64,000 nucleotides of DNA from an uncultured Granulosicoccus sp. (lineage in GTDB: Bacteria > Pseudomonadota > Gammaproteobacteria > Granulosicoccales > Granulosicoccaceae). Position 1 is the stretch's first letter. Each line of letters opens with the position of its first letter. The stretch covers positions 186,001-250,000 of the forward strand of contig CALDSR010000013.1 of NCBI GenBank assembly GCA_937924505.1, given 5' to 3'. Under the pieces are notes generated by a model. It saw only the letters and a list, made by a program, of their open reading frames with translations, was not told where the DNA came from and ran no database searches. Position numbers and translations under genes: made by a program. Positions 27,354 to 35,277 of the stretch are shown piece by piece.

Positions 27354-28880
27354 GTGACAAAACCGGCTCGTACTTTCGACATCCTGCCAGCGCTACATCT
27401 ATCCAAAGGTCGACTCGTTGATCTGGCAGCCAGCACGTCGAACAATGAACCGGTGCTTGATCAGCAAACGGATCAACTGGCTGCAGCACGACACGCTATC
27501 GCCCATGGTGCGCAGTGGCTGCACGTAATTAACGTAGACACGAGTTTCGACCCTTCAGCCCAACACGATTGGAACTTGCTCGAGCAGCTATGTCAGCTTC
27601 CAGTACGCATTCAGTACGGCGGCGGGCTTGGTAGCGCAGAGAACATCGACAAAGCAATAAACGTCGGTGTCAGTCGCGTGCTGCTGAACACATTAGCCGT
27701 CAGGTCCCCTGAGATAGTTTCTGCAGCAATCATCAAGCACGGGCGCGAACACTTTGCGCTGGCAATCACCGCTGCTCCCAATGGTGATGTCGTCGACCCG
27801 AATTGGGAAGCAGTTGGAGGCCTGGAAACGCTCACGCTCGCCGTACAGATGTCCCAGCTCGGTATTACAACGTTGGTACATACGCGGCTGCAAACTGACG
27901 GGACCATGAGTGGAACCGATCTTGACAACTCTAGCGAACTAGCGGAGTTATCGGGCATGGACGTAATCGTCGGCGGCGAAGTACGAGACCTCCAGGATGT
28001 AGTCGATTGCTACAACCGCCCTGGAATTACCGGCGTTCTGATCGGTCGAGCACTACAGACTGGCCAATTCGGGCTTGGCGATGCACTGGACGAGACTCGC
28101 ACTACACTTGCCTTCGAATCAGGTGTACCGCGATGGAAAGAAGAACAACAGACTCTGCGAGTGCGACTTCGACGTAGCTTGTCACACGCCTACCTGATGC
28201 GTCATGTATCTGAAGTACACAGACTCAGAGTTCTTGACGCCGGCGGAGGAAACGGTCAAGCCAGTCTGCCAATAGCAAAAGCGGGCGCGAACGTTGATGT
28301 TGTGGATCGTTCCATGGCTATGCTCCACGATTTGGAAACCATCGCCGAAGCAAACAATCTACAAGAGCGAATAAATGCACATGCGCACGACATTCGACGA
28401 ATAGATGAGCTGTTCAAAGTCGATACATTCGACATGGTTCTCTGCCATAACGTCATTCAATACAGCTCTGCCTGGGAAGAGTTGCTTGTCTCAATGACCG
28501 CACCATTAAAATCAGGAGGGGTGTTGTCGCTCGTGGTCAGAAATTGGTATGCAGAGCCTTACCGGATTGACGTACACAGCCACACTGCGGAAGCACTACC
28601 TGCTTTACTTGAGAGAACACGCGGCCCTTCTCGGGTGTTCGATGCAGATGTTTTATTCTTCTCAACAAGTTTCTTGCAGGAGTGGCTGGAAAAACAGAAA
28701 TTTGACATACTCGGCGACTATGGACTGCTATGCCGTGGCGAAGACATACCAGACTCTGATGGACCCGGCGCTGATCAATTGTTACTTGATAAGTACCAGG
28801 CATTGGAAGCTGCAATGGGAGAGCGCTCACCTTACAAACACACTGCGCGATATCTGCAAATTGTAGCGAGAAAGCGTTAA
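27354..28880 (+). CDS. Fusion of HisA-like TIM barrel and CmoM-like SAM methyltransferase
   Basis: 508 residues. Residues ~8-240 look like HisA (ProFAR isomerase): ILPALHL, IQYGGGLGSAENIDKA, VHTRLQTDGTMSG, VGGEVRDLQD and VLIGRAL. Phosphate-binding Gly loops and the Thr in VHT are kept. Both catalytic Asp positions are changed: the Asp of PA(I/L)D is His15, and the Asp of the LDxR strand is Thr139 (LAITAAPNG). Ordinary HisA activity is therefore unlikely. Residues ~255-508 are a CmoM-type methyltransferase: LDAGGGNGQASL, VVDRSMAML, LCHNVIQYS, and the C-terminal DKYQALEAAMGE...YKHTARYLQIVA segment typical of the tRNA cmo5U methyl ester enzyme. GTG start at 27354. Not part of a his operon. Confidence 0.8.
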   Translation: MTKPARTFDILPALHLSKGRLVDLAASTSNNEPVLDQQTDQLAAARHAIAHGAQWLHVINVDTSFDPSAQHDWNLLEQLCQLPVRIQYGGGLGSAENIDKAINVGVSRVLLNTLAVRSPEIVSAAIIKHGREHFALAITAAPNGDVVDPNWEAVGGLETLTLAVQMSQLGITTLVHTRLQTDGTMSGTDLDNSSELAELSGMDVIVGGEVRDLQDVVDCYNRPGITGVLIGRALQTGQFGLGDALDETRTTLAFESGVPRWKEEQQTLRVRLRRSLSHAYLMRHVSEVHRLRVLDAGGGNGQASLPIAKAGANVDVVDRSMAMLHDLETIAEANNLQERINAHAHDIRRIDELFKVDTFDMVLCHNVIQYSSAWEELLVSMTAPLKSGGVLSLVVRNWYAEPYRIDVHSHTAEALPALLERTRGPSRVFDADVLFFSTSFLQEWLEKQKFDILGDYGLLCRGEDIPDSDGPGADQLLLDKYQALEAAMGERSPYKHTARYLQIVARKR

Positions 28881-29006
28881 TGAAATAGTCAATGATTACA
28901 TTGAGAGCAACTCAAGCAGGAATTGTTAACCAATGTCACGGAATTCCCGAATCGCACACTATGCCCATACATTATTTTCCGCCATACATATTTAGGAGAA
29001 AAATTC

Positions 29007-29537
29007 ATGTCTCAATTCGATTCAAAAAAACGTAATACACTAAAAAGGATCGCCGGCACTAGCGCCGGTATCGCCACAGGATCCATTGGTTTGACGGCGT
29101 TTGCCAGCGATCAATCTACCGCCGACTCCACACTGAACGATCAATCAAACAGCCAGACTATGGCAGATCTTGATATCACGGTCATCAGAAGCACACCGCT
29201 TGGTAAAATCAATGTTGTCGTACGTAACAACTCGTCGCGCACCTTGCATATTGATAAATTTGACCGTGACCAGATTGCGATGAGCAAACATCATAATTTT
29301 CATTTGAACAGACTGCTATCAAACGGACCGATTGATCTTGCGCCAAACGAAAGCAAACATTTTTCAGTGCTAACGGTTGCAATTGGACCCACGCCTTATC
29401 AAAAGCACCTATGGGAAACAAGCAGCACTCGGGTTCCTGGCAAGGTTGAAAAGGTCACACGTGTTCAAGGCATGATAGCCAATCCTGGATTTGTTACCAC
29501 ACGATTGTCGCCTGAAACGTCAAACGTATTCGCATAA
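29007..29537 (+). CDS. Small exported hypothetical protein
   Basis: 176 residues starting at the ATG at 29007, with TAGGAGAA 7 bases upstream. The N-terminus (KKRNTLKRIAGTSAG...TGLTAFA-like) resembles a Tat signal but has Lys-Arg rather than Arg-Arg, so Sec or Tat export is open. The mature part holds a short beta-rich domain (ITVIRSTPLGKINVVVRNNS, LAPNESKHFSVLT) that I do not recognise. Lies 126 bp after the fusion gene and 65 bp before the MocA-like gene. Confidence 0.65.
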   Translation: MSQFDSKKRNTLKRIAGTSAGIATGSIGLTAFASDQSTADSTLNDQSNSQTMADLDITVIRSTPLGKINVVVRNNSSRTLHIDKFDRDQIAMSKHHNFHLNRLLSNGPIDLAPNESKHFSVLTVAIGPTPYQKHLWETSSTRVPGKVEKVTRVQGMIANPGFVTTRLSPETSNVFA

Positions 29538-29589
29538 AGCTGGAACGACTTAAACGGTTTTAAAAATATAAAAACCAGAATGTAGACCC

Positions 29590-29653
29590 GAAATCCTCTT
29601 GTGTGCGTTTAGTTTATGCTGCGTATTTTAAACAGACACAACAAGAGGATTTC
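29590..29653 (+). promoter_or_regulatory. 13-bp inverted repeat covering the MocA-like start region
   Basis: Left arm 29590-29602 and right arm 29641-29653 (GAAATCCTCTTGT / ACAAGAGGATTTC) are perfect reverse complements with a 38-base loop. The right arm contains the only ribosome-site-like sequence (AAGAGGA) before the conserved part of the gene. If the RNA folds, that site would be hidden, which suggests translational control; alternatively it is an operator. Confidence 0.5.
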
Positions 29654-30256
29654 CGCATAAAAACTAATCAACAGCAGCAAGTCGGCGTCATTATTCTCGC
29701 TGCCGGCTCGTCCCGCCGCGCTGGCAATACCAACAAACTATTATTTAAATTGGGCGAGCATGCCATGGTGACAGAGGTGGCACGCATTGCTTGCGCCAGC
29801 CAGGCTGATCGTGTAATTGCGGTCACGGGTTTCGAACACTCACAAGTTGAAATGGCATTAGCCTCGACGGCTGTGGAATGCCACTTCAATAAAGCGTATG
29901 CATCGGGCATGGCGAGTTCGGTAATCGCTGGCGTCTCACGATTGACCGATTGTGACGCCGTTCTGGTCTGCCTTGGCGATATGCCGCACGTATCGGCCGC
30001 AGTCATCAATCAGTTGATCGATGCGTTCAAGACAAATCCGGACAAGTCCATCGTGCTACCCGTGTCCGATGGCCGTCGTGGCAATCCGGTACTGTTCGGA
30101 AAAATCTTCTTTGACACGCTACTGACTCTTGAAGGAGATACCGGGGCCAAGCATCTCCTCAAACAATACCCGGATGAAATTTTCGAGGTCACTGTCGAGA
30201 ATGACGGCATCCTGCTGGACTACGATACCCTGAAAGAGCTGGACACACTGCGTTAA
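29603..30256 (+). CDS. MocA/MobA-like NTP transferase (molybdenum cofactor cytidylyltransferase type)
   Basis: Nucleotidyltransferase of the MobA-like family (PucB/MocA group): IILAAGSSRRAGNTNKLLF near the N-terminus, ASGMASSVIAGV, LVCLGDMPHVSAAVINQLI and RGNPVLFGKIFF. Relatives transfer CMP to molybdopterin for xanthine-dehydrogenase-type enzymes. The start is unclear: GTG at 29603 gives 217 residues but has no ribosome site, while AAGAGGA lies 7 bases before an ATA codon at 29657 that would give a family-sized 200-residue protein. No molybdoenzyme gene is next to it in this window. Confidence 0.78.
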   Translation: MRLVYAAYFKQTQQEDFRIKTNQQQQVGVIILAAGSSRRAGNTNKLLFKLGEHAMVTEVARIACASQADRVIAVTGFEHSQVEMALASTAVECHFNKAYASGMASSVIAGVSRLTDCDAVLVCLGDMPHVSAAVINQLIDAFKTNPDKSIVLPVSDGRRGNPVLFGKIFFDTLLTLEGDTGAKHLLKQYPDEIFEVTVENDGILLDYDTLKELDTLR

Positions 30257-30320
30257 CACAATGATATGAGCTTTTCCTACAGCGCGCCAAGATTCGATAC
30301 GCTCACCGTCTTTTTCGTCA

Positions 30321-32069
30321 CTACTGGCCGAGAACTACTCCCTCACGTCGTGGGTCAGCACCGCCCATTAATTCGCCGTCCTCTATAACAATGGCATGTA
30401 ACCCAGAGTTCAGGCTTCTCAGGTTGACTTCGTAGCCTATGGCTTCGAGCTCACTTTGTAGCGCTTCCGCACCGGTCCCTTCTTCCAGGTCGTAGGTTCC
30501 GAATCGATTGACAGCATGCGGCATATTGATGGCCTCTTGCACGTTCATTCCCCAATCCAGATGAGCAATGATGGTCTGAGCCACATAACCAATGATTCGG
30601 CTCCCCCCCGGCGAGCCAACTATCATGTACGGCTTGCCGTCTTTTAATACAATGGTTGGAGACATCGATGAGCGCGGCCGTTTTCCAGGCTCTACCCGGT
30701 TCGCAATTGGTACTCCATTTTTATGAGTTGCAAATGAGAAATCGGTCAGTTCATTATTGAGCAAGAAACCACCACTCATCAATCGCGAGCCAAATCCATT
30801 TTCGATCGTTGTCGTTATTGATACTGCATTACCGTCGGCATCAACAATCGAAAAATGACTGGTGGATTTGAACTCGATACTTTCATCATCGGCAAGCAAC
30901 ATGGAGTGATCCCATTCAGGCTCACCGGCAGAGACAGAATCCAATGCCTCGCTGCCAGCCAACAACGCTGAACGCGTCTTAAGATAAGTTGGACTCACCA
31001 GCCCTTCGGTAGGCATGGGCACGAAATCGCTGTCAGCCATATAACGACCTCTGTCAGCAAATGCCAGGCGAGACGCATCGCCAATCAATCGCCAGCTATC
31101 GACCGAAGCAGGTCCAAGTTCGTTCAATTTGTACGGTTGCACCAGTCCCAGTATTTGCCCGACGGTTAAGGCACCGGACGAAGGAGGCCCCATACCACAT
31201 ACATTGTAATCCCTGTAATTGACACACACCGGATCACGTTGCGCTATCTTGTAATGGGCCAGATCGGCAAAGGATAGAACCCCTGGGTTCGCGGCATTTC
31301 TTACCTTGTCAACAATAGCCAATGCAATAGGTCCAACATAAAACGCATTGGCACCACCGACTGCGATTTTTTTCAAGGTATCAGCATAGGCTTGATTTTT
31401 CAGCACATGACCGACTGAATGTGGATTGCCTTCAGCATCAAAAAAATAGGCTTTGGTATCCGGGTGAATAGAAAGACGTTCTTTATCATTTGATATTGAT
31501 TGATGCAGTCGATCAGACACTGCAAATCCGGATTCGGCAAGATCAATGGCCGGCTGAACAAGACCAGGCCAGGGAAGTTTGCCATGCGCTTTGTGTGTCT
31601 CGTACATTAATTTGACAGTACCCGGCGTGCCAACGGATCGACCGCCAACAACGGCATCCCAAAATTTGAGCTTCTCGCCCTGTTCGTCCTGAAACAACGT
31701 TGGCCTTGCCGCCGCTGGTGCGGTTTCACGCCCATCGTAAGTGGTTAAGTGATCGTCCTCGGCATCGTAATAAACCAGAAATGCACCGCCACCCAGACCG
31801 GAGGATTGTGGCTCGACGAGACCAAGCATGAATTGAGTGGCGACCATCGCATCAATCGCGTTACCGCCACGGAGTAGTACATCATATCCGGCCTGTGCTG
31901 CGTGGGGGTTTGCCGCAGTGATCATAAAACGATCAGCATTCACCATTGCATTGCTCGAAACACCCGTCGCAATCTCAGGTGCAAATCCGTCAGCGACGTC
32001 TTGTGCCGATGCCGAGCTGAGCCACAAAAAACAAACAATGAACATTACGTTGATTCTTGTTCTACTCAT
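30321..32069 (-). CDS. ggt: Gamma-glutamyltransferase
   Basis: Periplasmic gamma-glutamyltranspeptidase/glutathione hydrolase precursor, 582 residues from the ATG at 32069 with GAGGT upstream; signal peptide about 1-22. ATGGNAIDA-like DVLLRGGNAIDAMVA, GGGAFLVYYD, GRETAPAAA and the autoprocessing site are visible. The Thr403 nucleophile lies in STSHFSIVD (the usual second Thr is Ser), and GSPGGSRI and PRSSMSPTIV are in the small subunit. Self-cleavage before Thr403 would give the two subunits. Single gene, convergent with the MocA-like gene. Confidence 0.92.
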   Translation of the reverse strand: MSRTRINVMFIVCFLWLSSASAQDVADGFAPEIATGVSSNAMVNADRFMITAANPHAAQAGYDVLLRGGNAIDAMVATQFMLGLVEPQSSGLGGGAFLVYYDAEDDHLTTYDGRETAPAAARPTLFQDEQGEKLKFWDAVVGGRSVGTPGTVKLMYETHKAHGKLPWPGLVQPAIDLAESGFAVSDRLHQSISNDKERLSIHPDTKAYFFDAEGNPHSVGHVLKNQAYADTLKKIAVGGANAFYVGPIALAIVDKVRNAANPGVLSFADLAHYKIAQRDPVCVNYRDYNVCGMGPPSSGALTVGQILGLVQPYKLNELGPASVDSWRLIGDASRLAFADRGRYMADSDFVPMPTEGLVSPTYLKTRSALLAGSEALDSVSAGEPEWDHSMLLADDESIEFKSTSHFSIVDADGNAVSITTTIENGFGSRLMSGGFLLNNELTDFSFATHKNGVPIANRVEPGKRPRSSMSPTIVLKDGKPYMIVGSPGGSRIIGYVAQTIIAHLDWGMNVQEAINMPHAVNRFGTYDLEEGTGAEALQSELEAIGYEVNLRSLNSGLHAIVIEDGELMGGADPRREGVVLGQ

Positions 32070-32230
32070 GCGGAGACCTCGCTTGATTGAAAAGTCGACC
32101 AGATTTAGTTCTGCGTAATTTTTCAGCAATTCCCGTCAAATGCCATACACCAACATTCAACAGCTTAAGTAAAGATATTGATGCTCTTTGCTAGTATTTA
32201 CCCGCCAACAATATCACAATGCCAATCGGG

Positions 32231-32479
32231 CTAACTGGTGAATTTCAACCATACATACACACCAATCAACAAGAAGCCAGCAATCGCAAACAGATTGGAT
32301 TGCTTGCGATGATGCAGACCCTCTTCAGTCAAGGTGTCTTTAGGCGCTCTGCTACCGGTAAACAACCGTTCAAACCATTGCCTCTCGGTTTTCGAGCTCA
32401 CAAAGGCCTGCGCCATGGCATGGGATCGAATCGCCGCAAGAAACAGTGCAATGCTGACTATTAGTATCAAGGTGTCCAT
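32231..32479 (-). CDS. Small two-helix membrane protein
   Basis: 82 residues with a hydrophobic N-terminal segment (2-17), a charged middle containing RQWFERLFTGSRAP, and a C-terminal segment (64-80, FAIAGFLLIGVYVWL). The hydrophobic-hydrophilic-hydrophobic pattern is more convincing than the overlapping plus-strand frame. Function unknown. It lies 161 bp upstream of ggt on the same strand. Confidence 0.5.
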   Translation of the reverse strand: MDTLILIVSIALFLAAIRSHAMAQAFVSSKTERQWFERLFTGSRAPKDTLTEEGLHHRKQSNLFAIAGFLLIGVYVWLKFTS

Positions 32480-32575
32480 AGGTGCTTGATTCTATCAGGT
32501 GTCAAGACATCGAATGAAAAACGGTCGTTAAAGAACATCATACCCAGACCCATGAGGGATTCCGATACGAACATT

Positions 32576-32716
32576 GACACCTGCTATCACGACGCCGCAC
32601 GACTAGTCGTCAATATCGCCAATACCTTGAACAAAAAGGCATTGGCAGATGCTGGCTGCACAAACATTCGAACCGACGAACCTTTGTTTGCTCGCCACCC
32701 ACTGGATGCCTTGGAG
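32576..32716 (+). pseudogene. MetE-family gene fragment, upstream part
   Basis: Within a 98-codon frame (32486-32782), residues 31-77 read like the middle of a cobalamin-independent methionine synthase-family protein: DTCYHDAARLVVNIANTLNKK then ALADAGCTNIRTDEPLFARHP (family pattern: ALxxAGCxxIQxDEPxFAR). Two or so residues seem lost between the two blocks, and the frame loses similarity and ends soon after. The matching C-terminal part lies 5 kb away at 37752-37922 in the same direction. Confidence 0.6.
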
Positions 32717-32790
32717 AAAATCAAACCGGCAATTGTTCTATTTTCTATGGGTTTCTCACGAGAGCGAAAGTCTGTACGATGAACTTCTGG

Positions 32791-32812
32791 TATCGGCCCA
32801 AAGCTGACATTT
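32791..32812 (+). repeat. Partial copy of the island repeat (3' tail)
   Basis: Eight bases after the stop of the MetE-like fragment frame, a segment matches the tail of the full repeat at 33491 (CGGCCC, AAGC, GACATT in the same order and spacing). Short, so chance is possible. Confidence 0.35.
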
Positions 32813-32852
32813 AAGAAAATCAGACACGGTAATATTTAAAGGAAAAATCAAT

Positions 32853-33464
32853 ATGTCAGTTGAGTTCTTTCTAACGTCTTTGGTAGTAGTTTTATTGCCT
32901 GGGACTGGTGTCATCTACACTGTCGCAATTGGATTAGGCCGTGGCTTCAAACCTAGTGTTGCAGCTGCCATTGGTTGCACTTTTGGGATAGTACCCGCGG
33001 CAACCGCAAGTATTTTAGGACTTGCTGCCATTTTTCATACCAGCGCCATTGCATTTCTATTCGTTAAATACTTGGGAGTTATATACCTTTTTTATATGGC
33101 TTGGAGCATCATTCGCGATGAAGGGCTAATGCAGGTAACCGAGAATAGAGCCGAGAAATCATTATTTCGCACTGCGTTGGAAGGAACATTATTGAACGTG
33201 CTCAATCCTAAGCTTTCTTTGTTTTTCGTGGCTTTCCTGCCACAGTTCGTACCGATCGAAAAAACTGGCTCAATTAGTTACCTAGCGTACCTCGCATTGA
33301 TATTCATGCTGATAACATTAGTAGTATTTCTTGCTTATGGGGCATTTGCGGCGAAAGCAAGAACCTATGTAATCGAATCACCTAATGTGTTGCGATGGAT
33401 TAAAGGATCCTTTGCCGGGACATTTGCATTTCTCGGATTCAAGCTCGCATTCACAGAAAGGTAA
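32853..33464 (+). CDS. LysE/RhtB family amino-acid exporter
   Basis: Six-helix inner-membrane exporter of 203 residues (normal length). LLPGTGVIYTVAIGLGRGFKP near the N-terminus, a G-rich helix 2, and GTLLNVLNPKLSLFFVAFLPQF are the family signatures; the usual PGP of helix 1 is PGT here. AAGGAAAAATCAAT precedes the ATG. Relatives export lysine, threonine, homoserine or other amino acids. It lies in the accessory island near a threonine aldolase gene, so threonine- or glycine-related export is a possibility. Confidence 0.85.
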   Translation: MSVEFFLTSLVVVLLPGTGVIYTVAIGLGRGFKPSVAAAIGCTFGIVPAATASILGLAAIFHTSAIAFLFVKYLGVIYLFYMAWSIIRDEGLMQVTENRAEKSLFRTALEGTLLNVLNPKLSLFFVAFLPQFVPIEKTGSISYLAYLALIFMLITLVVFLAYGAFAAKARTYVIESPNVLRWIKGSFAGTFAFLGFKLAFTER

Positions 33465-33490
33465 GGTATAAATCGACCCACGGCAACGAT

Positions 33491-33562
33491 TGCTATGGGG
33501 ACCATGCTGCCTATCACCTATACTTAATGGGACGGCAAGAACCGGCCCGAAGCAGACATTCT
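33491..33562 (+). repeat. Island repeat, copy 1
   Basis: About 70 bp starting TGCTATGGGGACCATGCTG and ending around CCGGCCCGAAGCAGACATT. It contains an imperfect hairpin GGGACGG / CCGGCCC. Nearly identical over ~58 bp to copies at 36534 and 37160. It starts 26 bp after the LysE stop. Confidence 0.8.
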
Positions 33563-33635
33563 GCCTGGATTCATTTAGGCGAAAAAGCTAGAGCAAAATA
33601 GAGGCTAATTTCTCATAATTAAAGTTAGTCTGACT

Positions 33636-34088
33636 CTATGGCTTTAGTGCTAGCTCAAACTTATGCTGCTCCAAAGAGAACAAAGTAGTGTACTGGGTGA
33701 CATTTTTGTTATCGGAAAATTGCCGATCGCATAGGCACTGAAACTCTTCCATATCGGTTAGGTTCAGCACGATAACAACGTCGGTTTCCCCTGAAACCGA
33801 ATAAACTTGGGACACCGCGTCTTCCTTGTCCAGATCTCGCAGCCAATCCCGACGCGAGGCTTTGCCATGATCTGCCAGCCTGACCGTGATGAAAGCTTTC
33901 AATGCGCGCCCCATTTTCTTTGGATCGGTGAGCACGATTGTTCGGATGATGATTCCGTCAGCTTTCAATTTTCGCACGCGCCGAAGGCAACTCGAAGGTG
34001 CGAGTGCCACACGATCAGCCAAGTCATTGTTCGATATTGATGCGTCTTCCTGAAGAATCGCCAAAATTTTGTGGTCGATACGATCCAT
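33636..34088 (-). CDS. Lrp/AsnC family transcriptional regulator
   Basis: 150 residues from the ATG at 34088 (MDRIDHKIL is the standard Lrp start; a 21-codon extension is rejected). N-terminal helix-turn-helix about 18-40 (SISNNDLADRVALAPSSCLRRV), then an AsnC-type ligand-binding domain with VSGETDVVIVLNL. Divergent from the threonine aldolase gene, with two palindromes between them, so it most likely controls that gene in response to an amino acid and perhaps the LysE exporter. Confidence 0.88.
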   Translation of the reverse strand: MDRIDHKILAILQEDASISNNDLADRVALAPSSCLRRVRKLKADGIIIRTIVLTDPKKMGRALKAFITVRLADHGKASRRDWLRDLDKEDAVSQVYSVSGETDVVIVLNLTDMEEFQCLCDRQFSDNKNVTQYTTLFSLEQHKFELALKP

Positions 34089-34114
34089 AAACTTGCTCAA
34101 GAATTCTGCAATTA

Positions 34115-34129
34115 TGCAATTAAATTGCA
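34115..34129. promoter_or_regulatory. Palindromic site 1, Lrp-aldolase intergenic
   Basis: Perfect palindrome TGCAATT-A-AATTGCA, 27 bp before the regulator start. Length and AT-rich centre suit an Lrp/AsnC-type operator. Confidence 0.5.
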
Positions 34130-34149
34130 AATTGTCGCAAACTTCGATC

Positions 34150-34165
34150 ACCTATTGCAATAGGT
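34150..34165. promoter_or_regulatory. Palindromic site 2, Lrp-aldolase intergenic
   Basis: Perfect 16-bp palindrome ACCTATTGCAATAGGT, sharing the TTGCAA core style with site 1 and centred about 35 bp from it, a spacing that fits multimeric Lrp binding on one face of the helix. Confidence 0.5.
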
Positions 34166-34207
34166 TTAGGCCAAATTCAGTACATCAGAAACGGGTGTAA
34201 CCAAGAT

Positions 34208-35248
34208 ATGCAACACAACTCCAAAATTGAATTCGACTTTCGCAGCGATACAGTCACGCGCCCCACCGATGAGATGCGCCACGCGATGTTGAAAGCCGAA
34301 GTCGGCGATGATTACTATCGCGAGGACCCCACAGTTCACGCTTTAGAAGAATACACAGCGCAGCTCTTTGGAAAGGAAAGCGCGCTCTTCACACCTTCTG
34401 GGACTCAGTCAAATCTGATTGCTGTCATGAGCCACTGTGCGCAGGGAGATGCATACATTGTTGGCAATCAGTCTCACAGTTACTTGCAGGAGCTGGGTGG
34501 CGTGGCAGTCGTGGCGTCGGTCCAACCGCAAGTTGTTCTCAACCAGCCTGATGGAACATTGGCTATCGATGATATTGAGGCAGCGCTTTTTCCAGCTTCG
34601 ATTCTTTATTCGCCTGTGCGTTTGATCGCTTTAGAAAACACCTTCAACGGGCATGTTTTATCGAACGAGTACCTTCAGAAAGTTGCTACTCTTGCCCAAC
34701 AACATAATCTCAGAATGCACCTCGACGGCGCGCGGGTCTTCAATGCGGCCTGCGCAATGGATGTGAATGTTTCCGAGATCGCGCAGCATTTCGATACGAT
34801 AAGCTTTTGCCTCTCAAAAGGATTGGGAGCACCTGTCGGCTCCCTTCTAGTCGGCAACAAAGACACCATTGAGAAAGGACGTAGACACCGCCAGATGTTG
34901 GGTGGCGGATTAAGGCAAGCCGGTTTTCTTGCAGCAGCGGGGCTGTACGCGCTGCATAATCACATAGAGCGCCTTGCGGAAGATCATGAACGGGCAAAAC
35001 GGTTGGCGGATGCTCTGACTAACATACCCGGTCTAACCCCTGAATCCCCGCAGACCAATATGGTCTTCTGCGCAGTCGATGAAGCTGTCCGGAAACCATT
35101 TACAGAGTTTCTTTCGGCTCATCGAATTGCTGTGTCAGGCTCGTCGTTCCGTCAGCGCTGGGTCACACATCTCGACATCAGTGAAGCGTCCTTCGGGCGA
35201 GCCCTTGATCTCCTAGCTAAGTTTGAAAAACAAATTGCCACCGTCTGA
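34208..35248 (+). CDS. ltaE: Low-specificity L-threonine aldolase-like PLP enzyme
   Basis: Fold-type I PLP enzyme of 346 residues: FDFRSDTVTRPT at the N-terminus, VGDDYYREDPTVHALEE, FTPSGTQSNLIAV, MHLDGARVFNAA and the PLP lysine Lys204 in SFCLSKGLGAPVGS. These are the marks of L-allo-threonine/threonine aldolase, which makes glycine and acetaldehyde. The divergent Lrp gene and the following aldo/keto reductase (30 bp) suggest a small inducible amino-acid degradation unit in which the reductase could deal with the aldehyde. Confidence 0.87.
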   Translation: MQHNSKIEFDFRSDTVTRPTDEMRHAMLKAEVGDDYYREDPTVHALEEYTAQLFGKESALFTPSGTQSNLIAVMSHCAQGDAYIVGNQSHSYLQELGGVAVVASVQPQVVLNQPDGTLAIDDIEAALFPASILYSPVRLIALENTFNGHVLSNEYLQKVATLAQQHNLRMHLDGARVFNAACAMDVNVSEIAQHFDTISFCLSKGLGAPVGSLLVGNKDTIEKGRRHRQMLGGGLRQAGFLAAAGLYALHNHIERLAEDHERAKRLADALTNIPGLTPESPQTNMVFCAVDEAVRKPFTEFLSAHRIAVSGSSFRQRWVTHLDISEASFGRALDLLAKFEKQIATV

Positions 35249-35277
35249 CGGTCGATAATATAAGGAAATTAGTTCAG

